From the NCBI GenBank assembly GCA_035504175.1, contig DATJSJ010000201.1:1-18634 (forward strand): a DNA stretch of 18,634 nt, written 5' to 3'. A program made the translations under genes and the position numbers. Positions 6,488 through 15,022 of this stretch are shown one piece after another. Source of the DNA: DATJSJ01 sp035504175. GTDB taxonomy: Bacteria; Pseudomonadota; Alphaproteobacteria; Acetobacterales; Acetobacteraceae. A model generated the notes under the pieces. The model had not been told where the DNA came from, did not search any database, and saw only the letters and a program-made list of their open reading frames with translations. The first letter of the stretch is position 1; the number at the start of each line of letters is the position of its first letter.

Positions 6488-7738
6488 TCACGCCTGCGCC
6501 GGGCGCACCGCGGCGGGGCTCTCGACGACGCGCATCGGCGCGGGCGCGGCGGTGTCCCACAACAGTCGCGGATCGAATGCGCGTGCGGCGATTGTCGCCA
6601 GGACGACAGTCGACAGAAAGGCCGGTGAGCCACCGAGAATGTCGATATGCGCCAGCTGCCCGAGCTGGATTATCGGCGCGAAGATCATCACCGTGAACGG
6701 GTCGAGGTTCGACCAGCGCCCGATCTCGTCGATGAAGCGATAGAGCCGTGTCTTGAAGCGCAGGCGTCGGTGCCAGCCGCATCGCACGGAGAGCAGGAAC
6801 CAACTCAGCCCGATCAGCTTGGTGAACGGGAAGACGATCGAGACGGTGAAGATCAGTACGGCGAACGGCCAGAAGCCGTGCTCGAGCAGCAATTCCACGC
6901 CGTTGACGATCGTGTGCGGATGCGGCGTGCCGGCTTCCCAGAACTCGCTCATCGGAAAGCCGTAGGCGATCGGCATCAGCGCCCAACAGGCGGTCACCAG
7001 CGCCGCCGACTGCACCATCGAGTTCGGGCGTCGGCGATAGACCCGCGCGGCACAGCGCGGGCAGCGCTGGCCCTCCGCATCCGGCGGCAGCACAAGGTCG
7101 CAGCTCGTGCAGGCCAGCGCGCCGCGCGGCGCGCGTTTGGACGCTGGCTGTACCATGCGCCAGACGGCGCGCCGTTCCAGGCAGGCGCGCGTCACCATGG
7201 TCATGAGCGCCGCGCCGACCAGGCACCAGCCGCCGATATCGATCCGGGTCGGGATCTGCGAGGCGACGCGGCCGTAACCGATGCCGGCGCCGATCAGTAC
7301 GACATCGGCCATCGCCCAGATGTCGAGCCGTTCCGACCAGCGAAAGGCGGGGCCGAGCCATCGGCCGCGCCAGCCGAGACGGAGCGCGCCGAGTGTCACG
7401 GAGAGCAGGCCGAAGCGCAGGAACGGCAATATCACACCTTGAAGACCGAGCACGATGGTCAGCAGCGGCCAGCCCTGCCGCCAGCTCGTGGCCAGCCCGG
7501 CCGCGAGATGTGTCGAGACGCTGATACCGTCCTTGTGCACCGTCATGAGCGTCATGACGTTGGCCGGTATCAGCAGCAGCAGGGTCGCGAGCGCGCAGGC
7601 CAGTGCGGCGTCGAGGCTGCGGCCGGAAACGCTCTCCAGCACCCGGCCGCAGCGCCAGCACTCCAGGCGGCCGCGCAACGGCACTGCCGGCAGGTGCTGG
7701 ATCGCACCGCAGTCGCGGCAGGCGATCAGCGTCGGCAT
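6488..7738 (-). CDS. pqiA: PqiA-family (paraquat-inducible protein A) membrane protein
   Basis: A 416-residue inner-membrane protein with the duplicated architecture of PqiA. Each half starts with a zinc-ribbon-like Cys quartet: Cys7, Cys10, Cys27, Cys30 in the first, and Cys210, Cys213, Cys226, Cys229 in the second. Each is followed by a block of about four hydrophobic segments (about 43-190 and 243-395). Motifs such as GRWSNLDPFTVMIFAPIIQLGQLAHID are typical. In E. coli PqiA works with the MCE protein PqiB and lipoprotein PqiC, which bridge the envelope and probably move lipids. Here no MCE gene is next to it: the gene downstream is the convergent CDGSH gene and upstream is the divergent sugar operon. 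It may act with a partner encoded elsewhere. No strong ribosome-binding site precedes the ATG at 7738. The family call is firm; the gene symbol reflects family only. Confidence 0.88.
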   Translation of the reverse strand: MPTLIACRDCGAIQHLPAVPLRGRLECWRCGRVLESVSGRSLDAALACALATLLLLIPANVMTLMTVHKDGISVSTHLAAGLATSWRQGWPLLTIVLGLQGVILPFLRFGLLSVTLGALRLGWRGRWLGPAFRWSERLDIWAMADVVLIGAGIGYGRVASQIPTRIDIGGWCLVGAALMTMVTRACLERRAVWRMVQPASKRAPRGALACTSCDLVLPPDAEGQRCPRCAARVYRRRPNSMVQSAALVTACWALMPIAYGFPMSEFWEAGTPHPHTIVNGVELLLEHGFWPFAVLIFTVSIVFPFTKLIGLSWFLLSVRCGWHRRLRFKTRLYRFIDEIGRWSNLDPFTVMIFAPIIQLGQLAHIDILGGSPAFLSTVVLATIAARAFDPRLLWDTAAPAPMRVVESPAAVRPAQA

Positions 7739-7931
7739 CGCTGAGCCGGCGGGACTCGTGCCGCGGGATCGGCGTGACCGTCCCGGCGAACCGGAGTCCC
7801 GAGAACCCCCGCCCGTCCGGCTCCGTTCGTTCGCCTTGGTAACATCCGCGTCGCCATTTGCGTCTCACGCGGTCCCGTCCGCATCGCCGCCGGCCCGACG
7901 GGACGCACGGCGCGACCCTCCACCGCCTCTA

Positions 7932-7958
7932 CATGCAACGCGGCCCTCGGGTTGCATG
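7932..7958. promoter_or_regulatory. 8 bp inverted repeat, candidate operator
   Basis: CATGCAAC (7932-7939) and GTTGCATG (7951-7958) form a perfect 8 bp inverted repeat around an 11 bp centre. It lies about 55 bp upstream of the -35 box of the sugar operon and also upstream of the pqiA-like gene. The size fits a dimeric repressor or activator site; a hairpin in RNA is the alternative. No regulator gene is in the window. Confidence 0.4.
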
Positions 7959-7971
7959 CCCGGTCGGCGAG

Positions 7972-7986
7972 TCCCTCCCGGAGGGA
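7972..7986. promoter_or_regulatory. 7 bp near-contiguous palindrome, candidate operator
   Basis: TCCCTCC (7972-7978) and GGAGGGA (7980-7986) are perfect inverted copies around one central base. The palindrome lies 26 bp before the -35 box, a normal place for a transcription-factor site. Confidence 0.35.
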
Positions 7987-8012
7987 GGCCGCAGGTCGCC
8001 GATGCGATGGGC

Positions 8013-8042
8013 TTGACGAGGCGTCGGCCGCGCCCGTATTCT
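8013..8042 (+). promoter_or_regulatory. sigma70-like promoter of the sugar operon
   Basis: TTGACG (8013-8018) and TATTCT (8037-8042) are separated by 18 bp, and the sequence just after is AT-rich in an otherwise GC-rich region. Transcription would start near 8049, giving a leader of about 38 nt to the proposed start at 8087. Confidence 0.6.
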
Positions 8043-8086
8043 CGCATGAGAATTCATCCTAGAATAAATATGCAAGGAGGGGCGTC

Positions 8087-8956
8087 ATAGCTGCCACCGG
8101 TCAGGCCAGGGGTTGGCGTGCGCGCGTTGCCGGCGCCGCCGAAGCGGAGCGCCCGCCGCTGCTGCGCGATGCCGCGCGCGAGGTTCGCGGCATGATTCTG
8201 GAAGCGATCGGCGCCGCCCGTGCGGGGCATGTCGGCGGGGATTTTTCGGTTGCCGACATCCTGACCGTACTTTTTCTGAGTGTGCTCCGGATCGATCCGA
8301 CCCGGCCGGACTGGCCGGAGCGCGATCGGTTCATTCTGAGCAAGGGACACTGCGCCGCGGCGCTTTATGCGGTGCTGACCGTGGCCGGTTTCCTCGACCG
8401 TACTGAGCTCACGAGCTTCATGGGCCGGTTGTCGCGATTGAACGGCCACCCCAATCGCAAAATTCCGGGCGTCGAGGCGAATACCGGGCCGCTCGGGCAC
8501 GGTCTGCCGATCGCGGTCGGCAGCGCCATTGCGGCGCGGCTGTCCCGCGAGGCCTGGCGCAGCTTCGTCGTGCTGGGTGACGGCGAGCTGCAGGAGGGCA
8601 GCAACTGGGAGGCGGCAATGGCGGCCGGGCATCGGGAGCTCGGCAGTCTCACCGCGATCATCGACCGGAACGGGTTGCAGCAAGGCGCGCGCACGGAGGA
8701 GACCAATCGGCTGGAGCCGCTGGCCGACAAGTGGCGCGCCTTCGGCTGGGAGGTGGCCGAGGCTGACGGACACGACGTCTCGGCGCTGCACGCGGTGCTG
8801 TCGGCACCGCCGGGGAGACGGCCGCGCTGCGTCATCGCGCGCACGATCAAGGGGCGGGGCGCCTCGTTCATGGAGGACCGCGTGGAGTGGCATCACAAAG
8901 TCCCCTCCCCCGAGCAGATCGCGCAGGTGCTGGCGGAGCTGGAGGCGGGTGCTTGA
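8087..8956 (+). CDS. transketolase, N-terminal subunit (split enzyme)
   Basis: This is the thiamine-diphosphate pyrophosphate-binding half of a two-subunit transketolase; 289 residues with the start at 8087. Catalytic-site motifs (numbered from that start): GHVGG 47-51, SKGH 85-88, GHP at 120-122, GPLGHGL 134-140, and the ThDP/Mg motif GDG (164-166) to DRN (193-195). Near the end, VEWHHKVPS carries the usual active-site His. With the next gene it transfers a two-carbon unit between a ketose phosphate and an aldose phosphate. The start is uncertain. The first ATG (8192) falls inside the first conserved helix (LRDAAREVRGMILEAIG), so translation must begin earlier, yet no ATG, GTG or TTG exists in frame back to the stop at 8060. 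The Shine-Dalgarno AAGGAGG (8074-8080) lies 6 nt before an ATA at 8087, the best candidate. CTG at 8159 or 8162 is less well placed. It overlaps the next gene by 4 bp. Confidence 0.9.
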   Translation: MAATGQARGWRARVAGAAEAERPPLLRDAAREVRGMILEAIGAARAGHVGGDFSVADILTVLFLSVLRIDPTRPDWPERDRFILSKGHCAAALYAVLTVAGFLDRTELTSFMGRLSRLNGHPNRKIPGVEANTGPLGHGLPIAVGSAIAARLSREAWRSFVVLGDGELQEGSNWEAAMAAGHRELGSLTAIIDRNGLQQGARTEETNRLEPLADKWRAFGWEVAEADGHDVSALHAVLSAPPGRRPRCVIARTIKGRGASFMEDRVEWHHKVPSPEQIAQVLAELEAGA

Positions 8957-9888
8957 GCGAGACCTTCGACTGCCGCCAGGCCTTTGCGGACGAGCTGATG
9001 CGGCTTGCCGAGGCTGACCCGCGCGTGGTCGCCGTGTGCAACGACTCGGTGGGATCCAGCAATCTCGGCGCTTTCCAGCGGGCGTTCCCGGACCGGCTGA
9101 TCAATGTCGGGATTGCCGAGCAGGACATGGTGGGTGTCGCCGCCGGCCTGGCATTGGGCGGTTTCGTGCCGTTCGTCTCCGCCGCCTCGCCATTCCTGAC
9201 GGCGCGGGCGCTCGAGCAGATCAAGGCCGATATCGCCTACAGCCGGCATCACGTCGTGCTGTGCGGGCAAAGTCCCGGCATGTCGTACGGTGAGCTGGGT
9301 CCGACGCATCACTCGATCGAGGACCTGGCGCTGATGCGGGCGATTTCGGGGCTCGACATCATCGTGCCTGCCGGGCCGCGGCAGACGCGCGCGGCAATGC
9401 GCTGGGCGCTTGGCGCCGGGCGGCCGGTGTTCATGCGCGTGGCGCGCTTCAAGGTGCCCGAGACGACGCCGGCCGAGGCGGAATTCGCGCCCGGCCACGC
9501 CGTGCAGCTTCGTGACGGCAGCGATGTCGCGATCCTCGCCTGTGGCGCGCTGGTGTCGCGGGCGCTCGCCGCGGCGGACGTACTGGCCGAGCGTGGGGTT
9601 GCGGCGCGGGTGCTGGACATGGCCTGGGTGCGGCCGCTTGACGAGGCGGCGGTGCTGGCGGCGGCGCGGGAGTGCGGGCGGATCGTGACGGCGGAGGAGG
9701 CGCTGGATCGTGGCGGCCTCGGCGGCGCGGTGGCGGAGCTGGTGGTGCGACACCATCCGGTGCCGATGCGCATTCTTGGTGTGCCGGAGTTCGCGCCGAC
9801 GGGAAGTGCGGCATTCCTGCTCGAGCATTTCGGACTGAGCGCGGAGGCGATCGTGCGTGCGGCGCTGGAGCTGGTGGAGCACGGCTGA
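8953..9888 (+). CDS. transketolase, C-terminal subunit (split enzyme)
   Basis: A 311-residue protein holding the pyrimidine-binding and C-terminal domains of transketolase. The catalytic Glu56 lies in NVGIAEQDM, the residue that activates the thiamine ring. The phosphate/substrate region is GELGPTHHSIEDLALMR (about 113-129) with His119. The last third is the transketolase C-terminal domain (DVAILACGALVSRALAAADVL; ARVLDMAWVRPLDE). In ordinary transketolases the residue before GPTH is Asp, which reads the hydroxyl stereochemistry of the substrate; here it is Leu115. The start is TTG at 8953, giving SETFDCRQAFADEL; GGAGG (8941-8945) lies 7 nt upstream and the codon overlaps the upstream stop (TTGA), so translation is probably coupled. 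An in-frame ATG at 8887 would add residues read from the other subunit's sequence and is rejected. It needs the upstream subunit to be active. Confidence 0.93.
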   Translation: MSETFDCRQAFADELMRLAEADPRVVAVCNDSVGSSNLGAFQRAFPDRLINVGIAEQDMVGVAAGLALGGFVPFVSAASPFLTARALEQIKADIAYSRHHVVLCGQSPGMSYGELGPTHHSIEDLALMRAISGLDIIVPAGPRQTRAAMRWALGAGRPVFMRVARFKVPETTPAEAEFAPGHAVQLRDGSDVAILACGALVSRALAAADVLAERGVAARVLDMAWVRPLDEAAVLAAARECGRIVTAEEALDRGGLGGAVAELVVRHHPVPMRILGVPEFAPTGSAAFLLEHFGLSAEAIVRAALELVEHG

Positions 9889-9919
9889 GCGATGCTGACA
9901 CAGAGTACCCGCGGAGATC

Positions 9920-9949
9920 CGGCCGGGCGGCCGGTTTCGCGCCCGGCCG
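9920..9949 (+). other. strong hairpin between transketolase and binding-protein genes
   Basis: CGGCCGGGCG (9920-9929) pairs perfectly with CGCCCGGCCG (9940-9949) across 10 nt, 31 nt after the transketolase stop. No U-tract follows. In an operon this position fits an RNA processing or stability element, or partial termination, that separates expression of the binding protein from the upstream enzyme. Confidence 0.55.
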
Positions 9950-10008
9950 ATGCGGCCGCTGCGCTCGCCGCGGGTTGACAATGACCACAACGGAGGGGAG
10001 GAAACATC

Positions 10009-10968
10009 GTGAGACTGCACCGAATGCTGGGCGCTGCCGTGGCGGCGGCGACCGTACTTGCCGTCATGGCGCCGCGCGCCGGGTTCGCTGACGACCAGCA
10101 GGATCTGATCAAGCCGATCACCAAGCCGCTGACCTTCGTCTGGATTCCGAAGCTCGTTCATCCCTGGTACCAGGAAGTGCAGAATGGCGCCAACTACGCC
10201 ATTCAGGAGTTCAAGCAGCGCGGCATCACCATCAAGATGGACTGGAACGCGCCGCCGCAGGCCGACATCGTCGATCAGAACCGACGGATCGAAACCGCGA
10301 TCGCGAGCCATCCGGACGGGCTCGCCGTCTCCTGCCTCGATCCGGCCACCAATGACGAGCTGCTGCGCGAGGCGGTGAAGGCGAACGTCAACCTGATCAC
10401 CTTCGACACCTTCTGCTCGAAGGAATTCCCGTTCGTCGGGCATCATGCGGACGAGGAGGACGGGCTGCGGCTCGGCGCGCTTCTCGCCAAGAAGCTCGAC
10501 GGCAAAGGCGAGGTCGCGATCCTCTCCGGCAGCCTCACCGCCCCCAATCACGTCGCCCGCGTCAAGGGGTTCAAGGAGGCGCTCGCCAAGTTCCCGGGCA
10601 TCAAGATCGTCTTCGATCAGCCGGACAATGACAATCTCGAGCGCGCCGTGACGCTGTCGGAGAACGCCCTGCAGGCGCATCCCGATATCAGCGCCTTCTT
10701 CGCCGCGAATGCGAGCGCGCCGGTCGGCGCCGCGCGGACGGTGAGCAATGCCGGCAAGGGCGGCAAGATCCTGATCGTCGGCTTCGACGAGCTGCCCGAG
10801 ACGCAGAAATTCCTCGACACCGGCGTGATCTACGCGACCGTCCTGCAGCGGCAGTGGGAACAGGGCTATTGGGGCATCTACTATCTCGCGGCCCTGAACG
10901 AGAACCACACGATTCCGATGGTGCACGAGACCGGATCACGCATCATCATCAGCAAGAAGGACATGTGA
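10009..10968 (+). CDS. ABC transporter sugar-binding protein 1 (CUT2 type)
   Basis: A 319-residue periplasmic solute-binding protein of the ribose/LsrB-like class (Peripla_BP_4 type). The signal peptide covers residues 1 to about 27 (MRLHRMLGAAVAAATVLAVM, ending GFA before DDQQ). The mature protein opens with the first strand TFVWIPKLVHPWYQEVQNGANYAIQEF, then the alternating alpha/beta pattern with DGLAVSCLDP, GEVAILSGSLTAPNHVARVKGFKEAL and ILIVGFDELPE, the hinge-containing signature of this family. It would capture a sugar or polyol and deliver it to permease 1. The start is GTG at 10009, chosen because GGAGGGGAGG (9992-10001) is 7 nt upstream and the signal peptide is complete from there. 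It lies 120 bp after the transketolase and is followed by another strong hairpin. It is clearly different in sequence from binding protein 2 at the end of the operon, so the two systems probably have different ligands or affinities. Confidence 0.93.
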   Translation: MRLHRMLGAAVAAATVLAVMAPRAGFADDQQDLIKPITKPLTFVWIPKLVHPWYQEVQNGANYAIQEFKQRGITIKMDWNAPPQADIVDQNRRIETAIASHPDGLAVSCLDPATNDELLREAVKANVNLITFDTFCSKEFPFVGHHADEEDGLRLGALLAKKLDGKGEVAILSGSLTAPNHVARVKGFKEALAKFPGIKIVFDQPDNDNLERAVTLSENALQAHPDISAFFAANASAPVGAARTVSNAGKGGKILIVGFDELPETQKFLDTGVIYATVLQRQWEQGYWGIYYLAALNENHTIPMVHETGSRIIISKKDM

Positions 10969-10986
10969 CGTCCGGCGTGAGGTCCG

Positions 10987-11025
10987 CCCCGGTCCCGGCC
11001 ACCGCCAGCGCGGCCCGGACCGGGG
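10987..11025 (+). other. strong hairpin after binding protein 1
   Basis: CCCCGGTCC (10987-10995) pairs with GGACCGGGG (11017-11025); after one mismatch, GGCC (10997-11000) pairs with GGCC (11012-11015). It starts 18 nt past the stop codon. Hairpins in this place after binding-protein genes often protect the upstream message and reduce read-through, giving excess binding protein over membrane components. Confidence 0.55.
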
Positions 11026-11047
11026 TCCCATCCAAGGAGCACGTGTT

Positions 11048-12534
<1,487 letters not shown>

Positions 12535-12538
<4 letters not shown>

Positions 12539-13527
12539 GCGAACAGATCGCCCCCGCGCCGGCGCGACGCCAGCTTCCCCGCACCTCCGTCGCGCCACTG
12601 CGCTGGCTGCTGCGCAAGGAGGCGGGCGGCATCCTGCTCGCGCTCGTGCTGCTCTGCGCCGGCATCTCGATCGCCGCCCCGAACTTCCTCGGCACCTACA
12701 ATCTGGTCGTGGTGGCGCGGCAGGCCTCCTTCGTCGGCCTGCTGGCGCTTGGGCAGACACTGGTCCTGCTGCTGGGCGGGATCGATCTTTCCATCGGCGC
12801 GTCGGCCGGCCTGTCGGCGATTGTCGGCGCCCTGATCCTGACGCATTTCGGACCGCCGCCGATCCTGGCGCTGCTGCTGACGGTGGGGTTCGGCTTCGCG
12901 ATCGGCCTGGCGAACGGCGTCTTCGTCGCCGTGCTGCGCCTCAATCCGTTCATCGTCACGCTCGCTTCGTGGGAGATCTTCGCCGGCACGACGCTGGTGA
13001 TCACCCACGGCTACCCGGTGCAGCCGCTCGGCGACGCGTTTCACTGGTACGGCGGCGGCGGCGTGTTCGGCGTGCCGATGCCGGTCGTGTTCTTCCTCGT
13101 CGTCGCCGCGATCCTGACCTGGATGCTGGGGTTCTCGCGGTTCGGCCGCAACATCTACGGCATCGGCGGCAATCGCGAGGCGGCGCGCCTCGTCGGCATT
13201 CCTGTCGTGCGGGTCGAGGCGATCGTCTACGGGCTGGCCGGGGCGCTCGCGGCGTTCGGCGGCATCCTCTACGCCAGCCGGATGAACTCGGCCGAGCCGG
13301 CAATCGGCGAGGACTGGCTGATGGGCGCGATCACCGCGGCGATCATCGGCGGCACCTCGTTGCGCGGCGGCCAGGGGACGATCCTCGGCACCGTGCTCGG
13401 GACGCTGCTGATGGCCGTGCTGGGCAATGGCATGGCGCTGCTGAACGTCTCGGGATACTGGGCGCGGGTCGTGGTCGGTGGCGTGGTGCTGGTGGCGGTC
13501 CTGGTGGACCTGCTGCGGCGCCGATAG
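12535..13527 (+). CDS. ABC transporter permease 1, RbsC-like (CUT2)
   Basis: A 330-residue inner-membrane permease of the branched-chain amino acid/ribose type (BPD_transp_2). After a short cytoplasmic N-terminus it has a first helix near residues 36-55 (GGILLALVLLCAGISIAAPNF), then about eight to ten hydrophobic segments. The family signature GQTLVLLLGGIDLSIGASAG lies in the first third, NIYGIGGNREAARLVGIPV is the cytoplasmic loop that touches the ATPase, and GGTSLRGGQGTILGTVLGTLLM marks the last third. It works as a homodimer, with ATPase 1 and binding protein 1. The start ATG at 12535 overlaps the ATPase stop (ATGA), so the two are translationally coupled. It is followed 16 nt later by the kinase. 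It is related to permease 2 but only in family motifs. Confidence 0.95.
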
Positions 13528-13543
13528 CAGGCGGGCTCACCCG

Positions 13544-14992
13544 ATGGACAGCATCCTCGCAATCGACCAGGGCACCAGCGCCACCAAATGCGTGTTGGTC
13601 GACCGCACCGGTGCGATCGTCGCCCGTGGCAGCGCGCCGCTCGACGAGACCCACCCGCAGACCGGGTGGGTCGAGCAGGACCCCGAGGCGCTGTGGGTCT
13701 CTGTGCAGCGTGCCGTCGCCGACTGCCTGCGCGACCAGGACGCGCACCGCGTCGCCGCGATCGGCATCGCGAGCCAGCGGGAATCGCTGGTCGCCTGGGA
13801 TCGCGCGAGCGGCGCGGCGCTGGCGCCGCTGGTGAGCTGGCAGGACCAGCGCGGGGCGGCGATCTGTGACCGGCTGCGCGATGCCGCGACCGAGGCATTG
13901 GTGCGGGCGCGGAGCGGCCTGCCGCTCGATCCGATGTTCTCCGCGGCGAAGGCGACGGCGCTGCTCGACGCGCTCGATCCGCAGCGCGAGCGGGCGCGCG
14001 CCGGCGCGATCGCGCTCGGCACCGTCGATGCCTGGCTGCTGCATCGGCTGGCAGGTCCGGCGGCGGCGCCGGTCACCGAAATCGGCAACGCCTCGCGCAC
14101 GCAATTGCTCGACGTGCGCGGCGGCGGCTGGGATCCGCGGCTGCTCGAGCTGTTCGGCGTGCCGCGCGCGGCGATGCCGGACGTCGTCGCCTCGACCGGC
14201 CCGTTCCCCGCCGCGCGCGGCCTGGCGCCGCTGCCGAACGGCGTGCCGGTGCTGGCGGTGATGGGAGATTCGCACGCGGCGCTCTACGCGCATGGCGTGC
14301 GCGCACCCGGGCAAGTGAAAGCCACGTACGGCACCGGCTCCTCGGTGATGGGGCTGCTGGCCGGCGCCGAGGATGCGGGCGGCGGCGTGTGCCTCACCAT
14401 CGCCTGGCAGGAGACGGCGATCGCCTTCGCCGCCGAGGGCAATGTCCGCGCGACAGGCGCCACGGTGCGCTGGCTCGCCGGGCTGCTCGGCGCCACGCCC
14501 GACGCGGTGGCGGCGATGGCGGCCGAGAGCGACAGCGGCGGCGTCGTGCTGGTGCCCGGGTTCAACGGGCTGGGCGCGCCGTACTGGGATCGCGAGGCGG
14601 TCGGACTCGCCGCCGGACTGCGCCTCGACACCGGCCCACGACAGCTCGCCCGCGCGGCGCTCGACTCCATCGTGCACCAGGTCGCCGACGTCGCCGAGGC
14701 GATGGGCAGCGTCGATGCGCTGTTCGCCGATGGCGGCGCCAGCCGCAACGACGCGCTGATGCAGATGCAGGCGGACGTACTTGGCTGCACGGTGCTGCGC
14801 GCCCGCGACGCGGAATTGTCCGCACTCGGCGTCGCCCATCTGGCAGGACGACAGGCGGAGATCTGGGACGAGGCGGCGCTCGCCGCGATGCCGCGGCCGC
14901 GCGACCGCTTCGCGCCGAAGCTGGCGCCGGAGGCACGGGCCGCCGCGCGGGCTGAATGGCGGCGGGCCGTGGCGCGAGCACGGTCGGGCTGA
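13544..14992 (+). CDS. FGGY-family carbohydrate kinase, glycerol-kinase-like
   Basis: A 482-residue cytoplasmic kinase of the FGGY fold. The phosphate-binding loop is AIDQGTSATK (6-15). The N-terminal domain follows glycerol kinase closely: GWVEQDPEALW (41-51), ASQRES (76-81), SWQDQRGAAIC (98-108). The second half has TYGTGSSVMG (261-270), GLGAPYWDR (342-350) and the adenine-binding region FADGGASRND (394-403). In E. coli GlpK terms, Arg83, Glu84, Trp103 and Asp245 are kept (Arg79, Glu80, Trp99, Asp242), but Tyr135 is Met131 and Gln246 is Ser243. These two contact glycerol, so the substrate is probably another ketose or polyol. It would phosphorylate what the transporters import and so feed the transketolase. 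Its position between the two transporter sets supports this. The start at 13544 matches the family N-terminus; an in-frame GTG at 13478 lies inside permease 1 and is rejected. Apulose, xylulose or a tetrulose are possible substrates; none can be proved here. Confidence 0.9.
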   Translation: MDSILAIDQGTSATKCVLVDRTGAIVARGSAPLDETHPQTGWVEQDPEALWVSVQRAVADCLRDQDAHRVAAIGIASQRESLVAWDRASGAALAPLVSWQDQRGAAICDRLRDAATEALVRARSGLPLDPMFSAAKATALLDALDPQRERARAGAIALGTVDAWLLHRLAGPAAAPVTEIGNASRTQLLDVRGGGWDPRLLELFGVPRAAMPDVVASTGPFPAARGLAPLPNGVPVLAVMGDSHAALYAHGVRAPGQVKATYGTGSSVMGLLAGAEDAGGGVCLTIAWQETAIAFAAEGNVRATGATVRWLAGLLGATPDAVAAMAAESDSGGVVLVPGFNGLGAPYWDREAVGLAAGLRLDTGPRQLARAALDSIVHQVADVAEAMGSVDALFADGGASRNDALMQMQADVLGCTVLRARDAELSALGVAHLAGRQAEIWDEAALAAMPRPRDRFAPKLAPEARAAARAEWRRAVARARSG

Positions 14993-15022
14993 CGCGGCGC
15001 GGCGCGGGAGGAGCAGACAGGA

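Larger units (their letters stand above)
7739..8086. other. divergent intergenic region and leader of the sugar operon
   Basis: This 348 bp region separates the pqiA-like gene from the transketolase operon. It contains two inverted repeats (7932-7958 and 7972-7986), a sigma70-like promoter (8013-8042), an unusually AT-rich leader (about 8043-8072) and a strong Shine-Dalgarno (8074-8080). The part nearest pqiA (7739-7900) shows no clear promoter or gene. Confidence 0.6.

Noticed and set aside
8887..8889. In-frame ATG start for the transketolase C subunit
   Set aside because: It would add 22 Gly/Ala-rich residues overlapping the N subunit; TTG 8953 has a better ribosome-binding site and matches the family N-terminus.
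9975..9980. TTGACA as a -35 box of an internal promoter before binding protein 1
   Set aside because: The hexamer is perfect, but no acceptable -10 box lies 15-19 bp downstream; that place is occupied by the Shine-Dalgarno sequence.
8893..10926. Very long reverse-strand open frame opposite transketolase C and binding protein 1
   Set aside because: It spans two real genes and their spacer, has Arg/His-rich composition and no recognisable motifs; antisense shadow.
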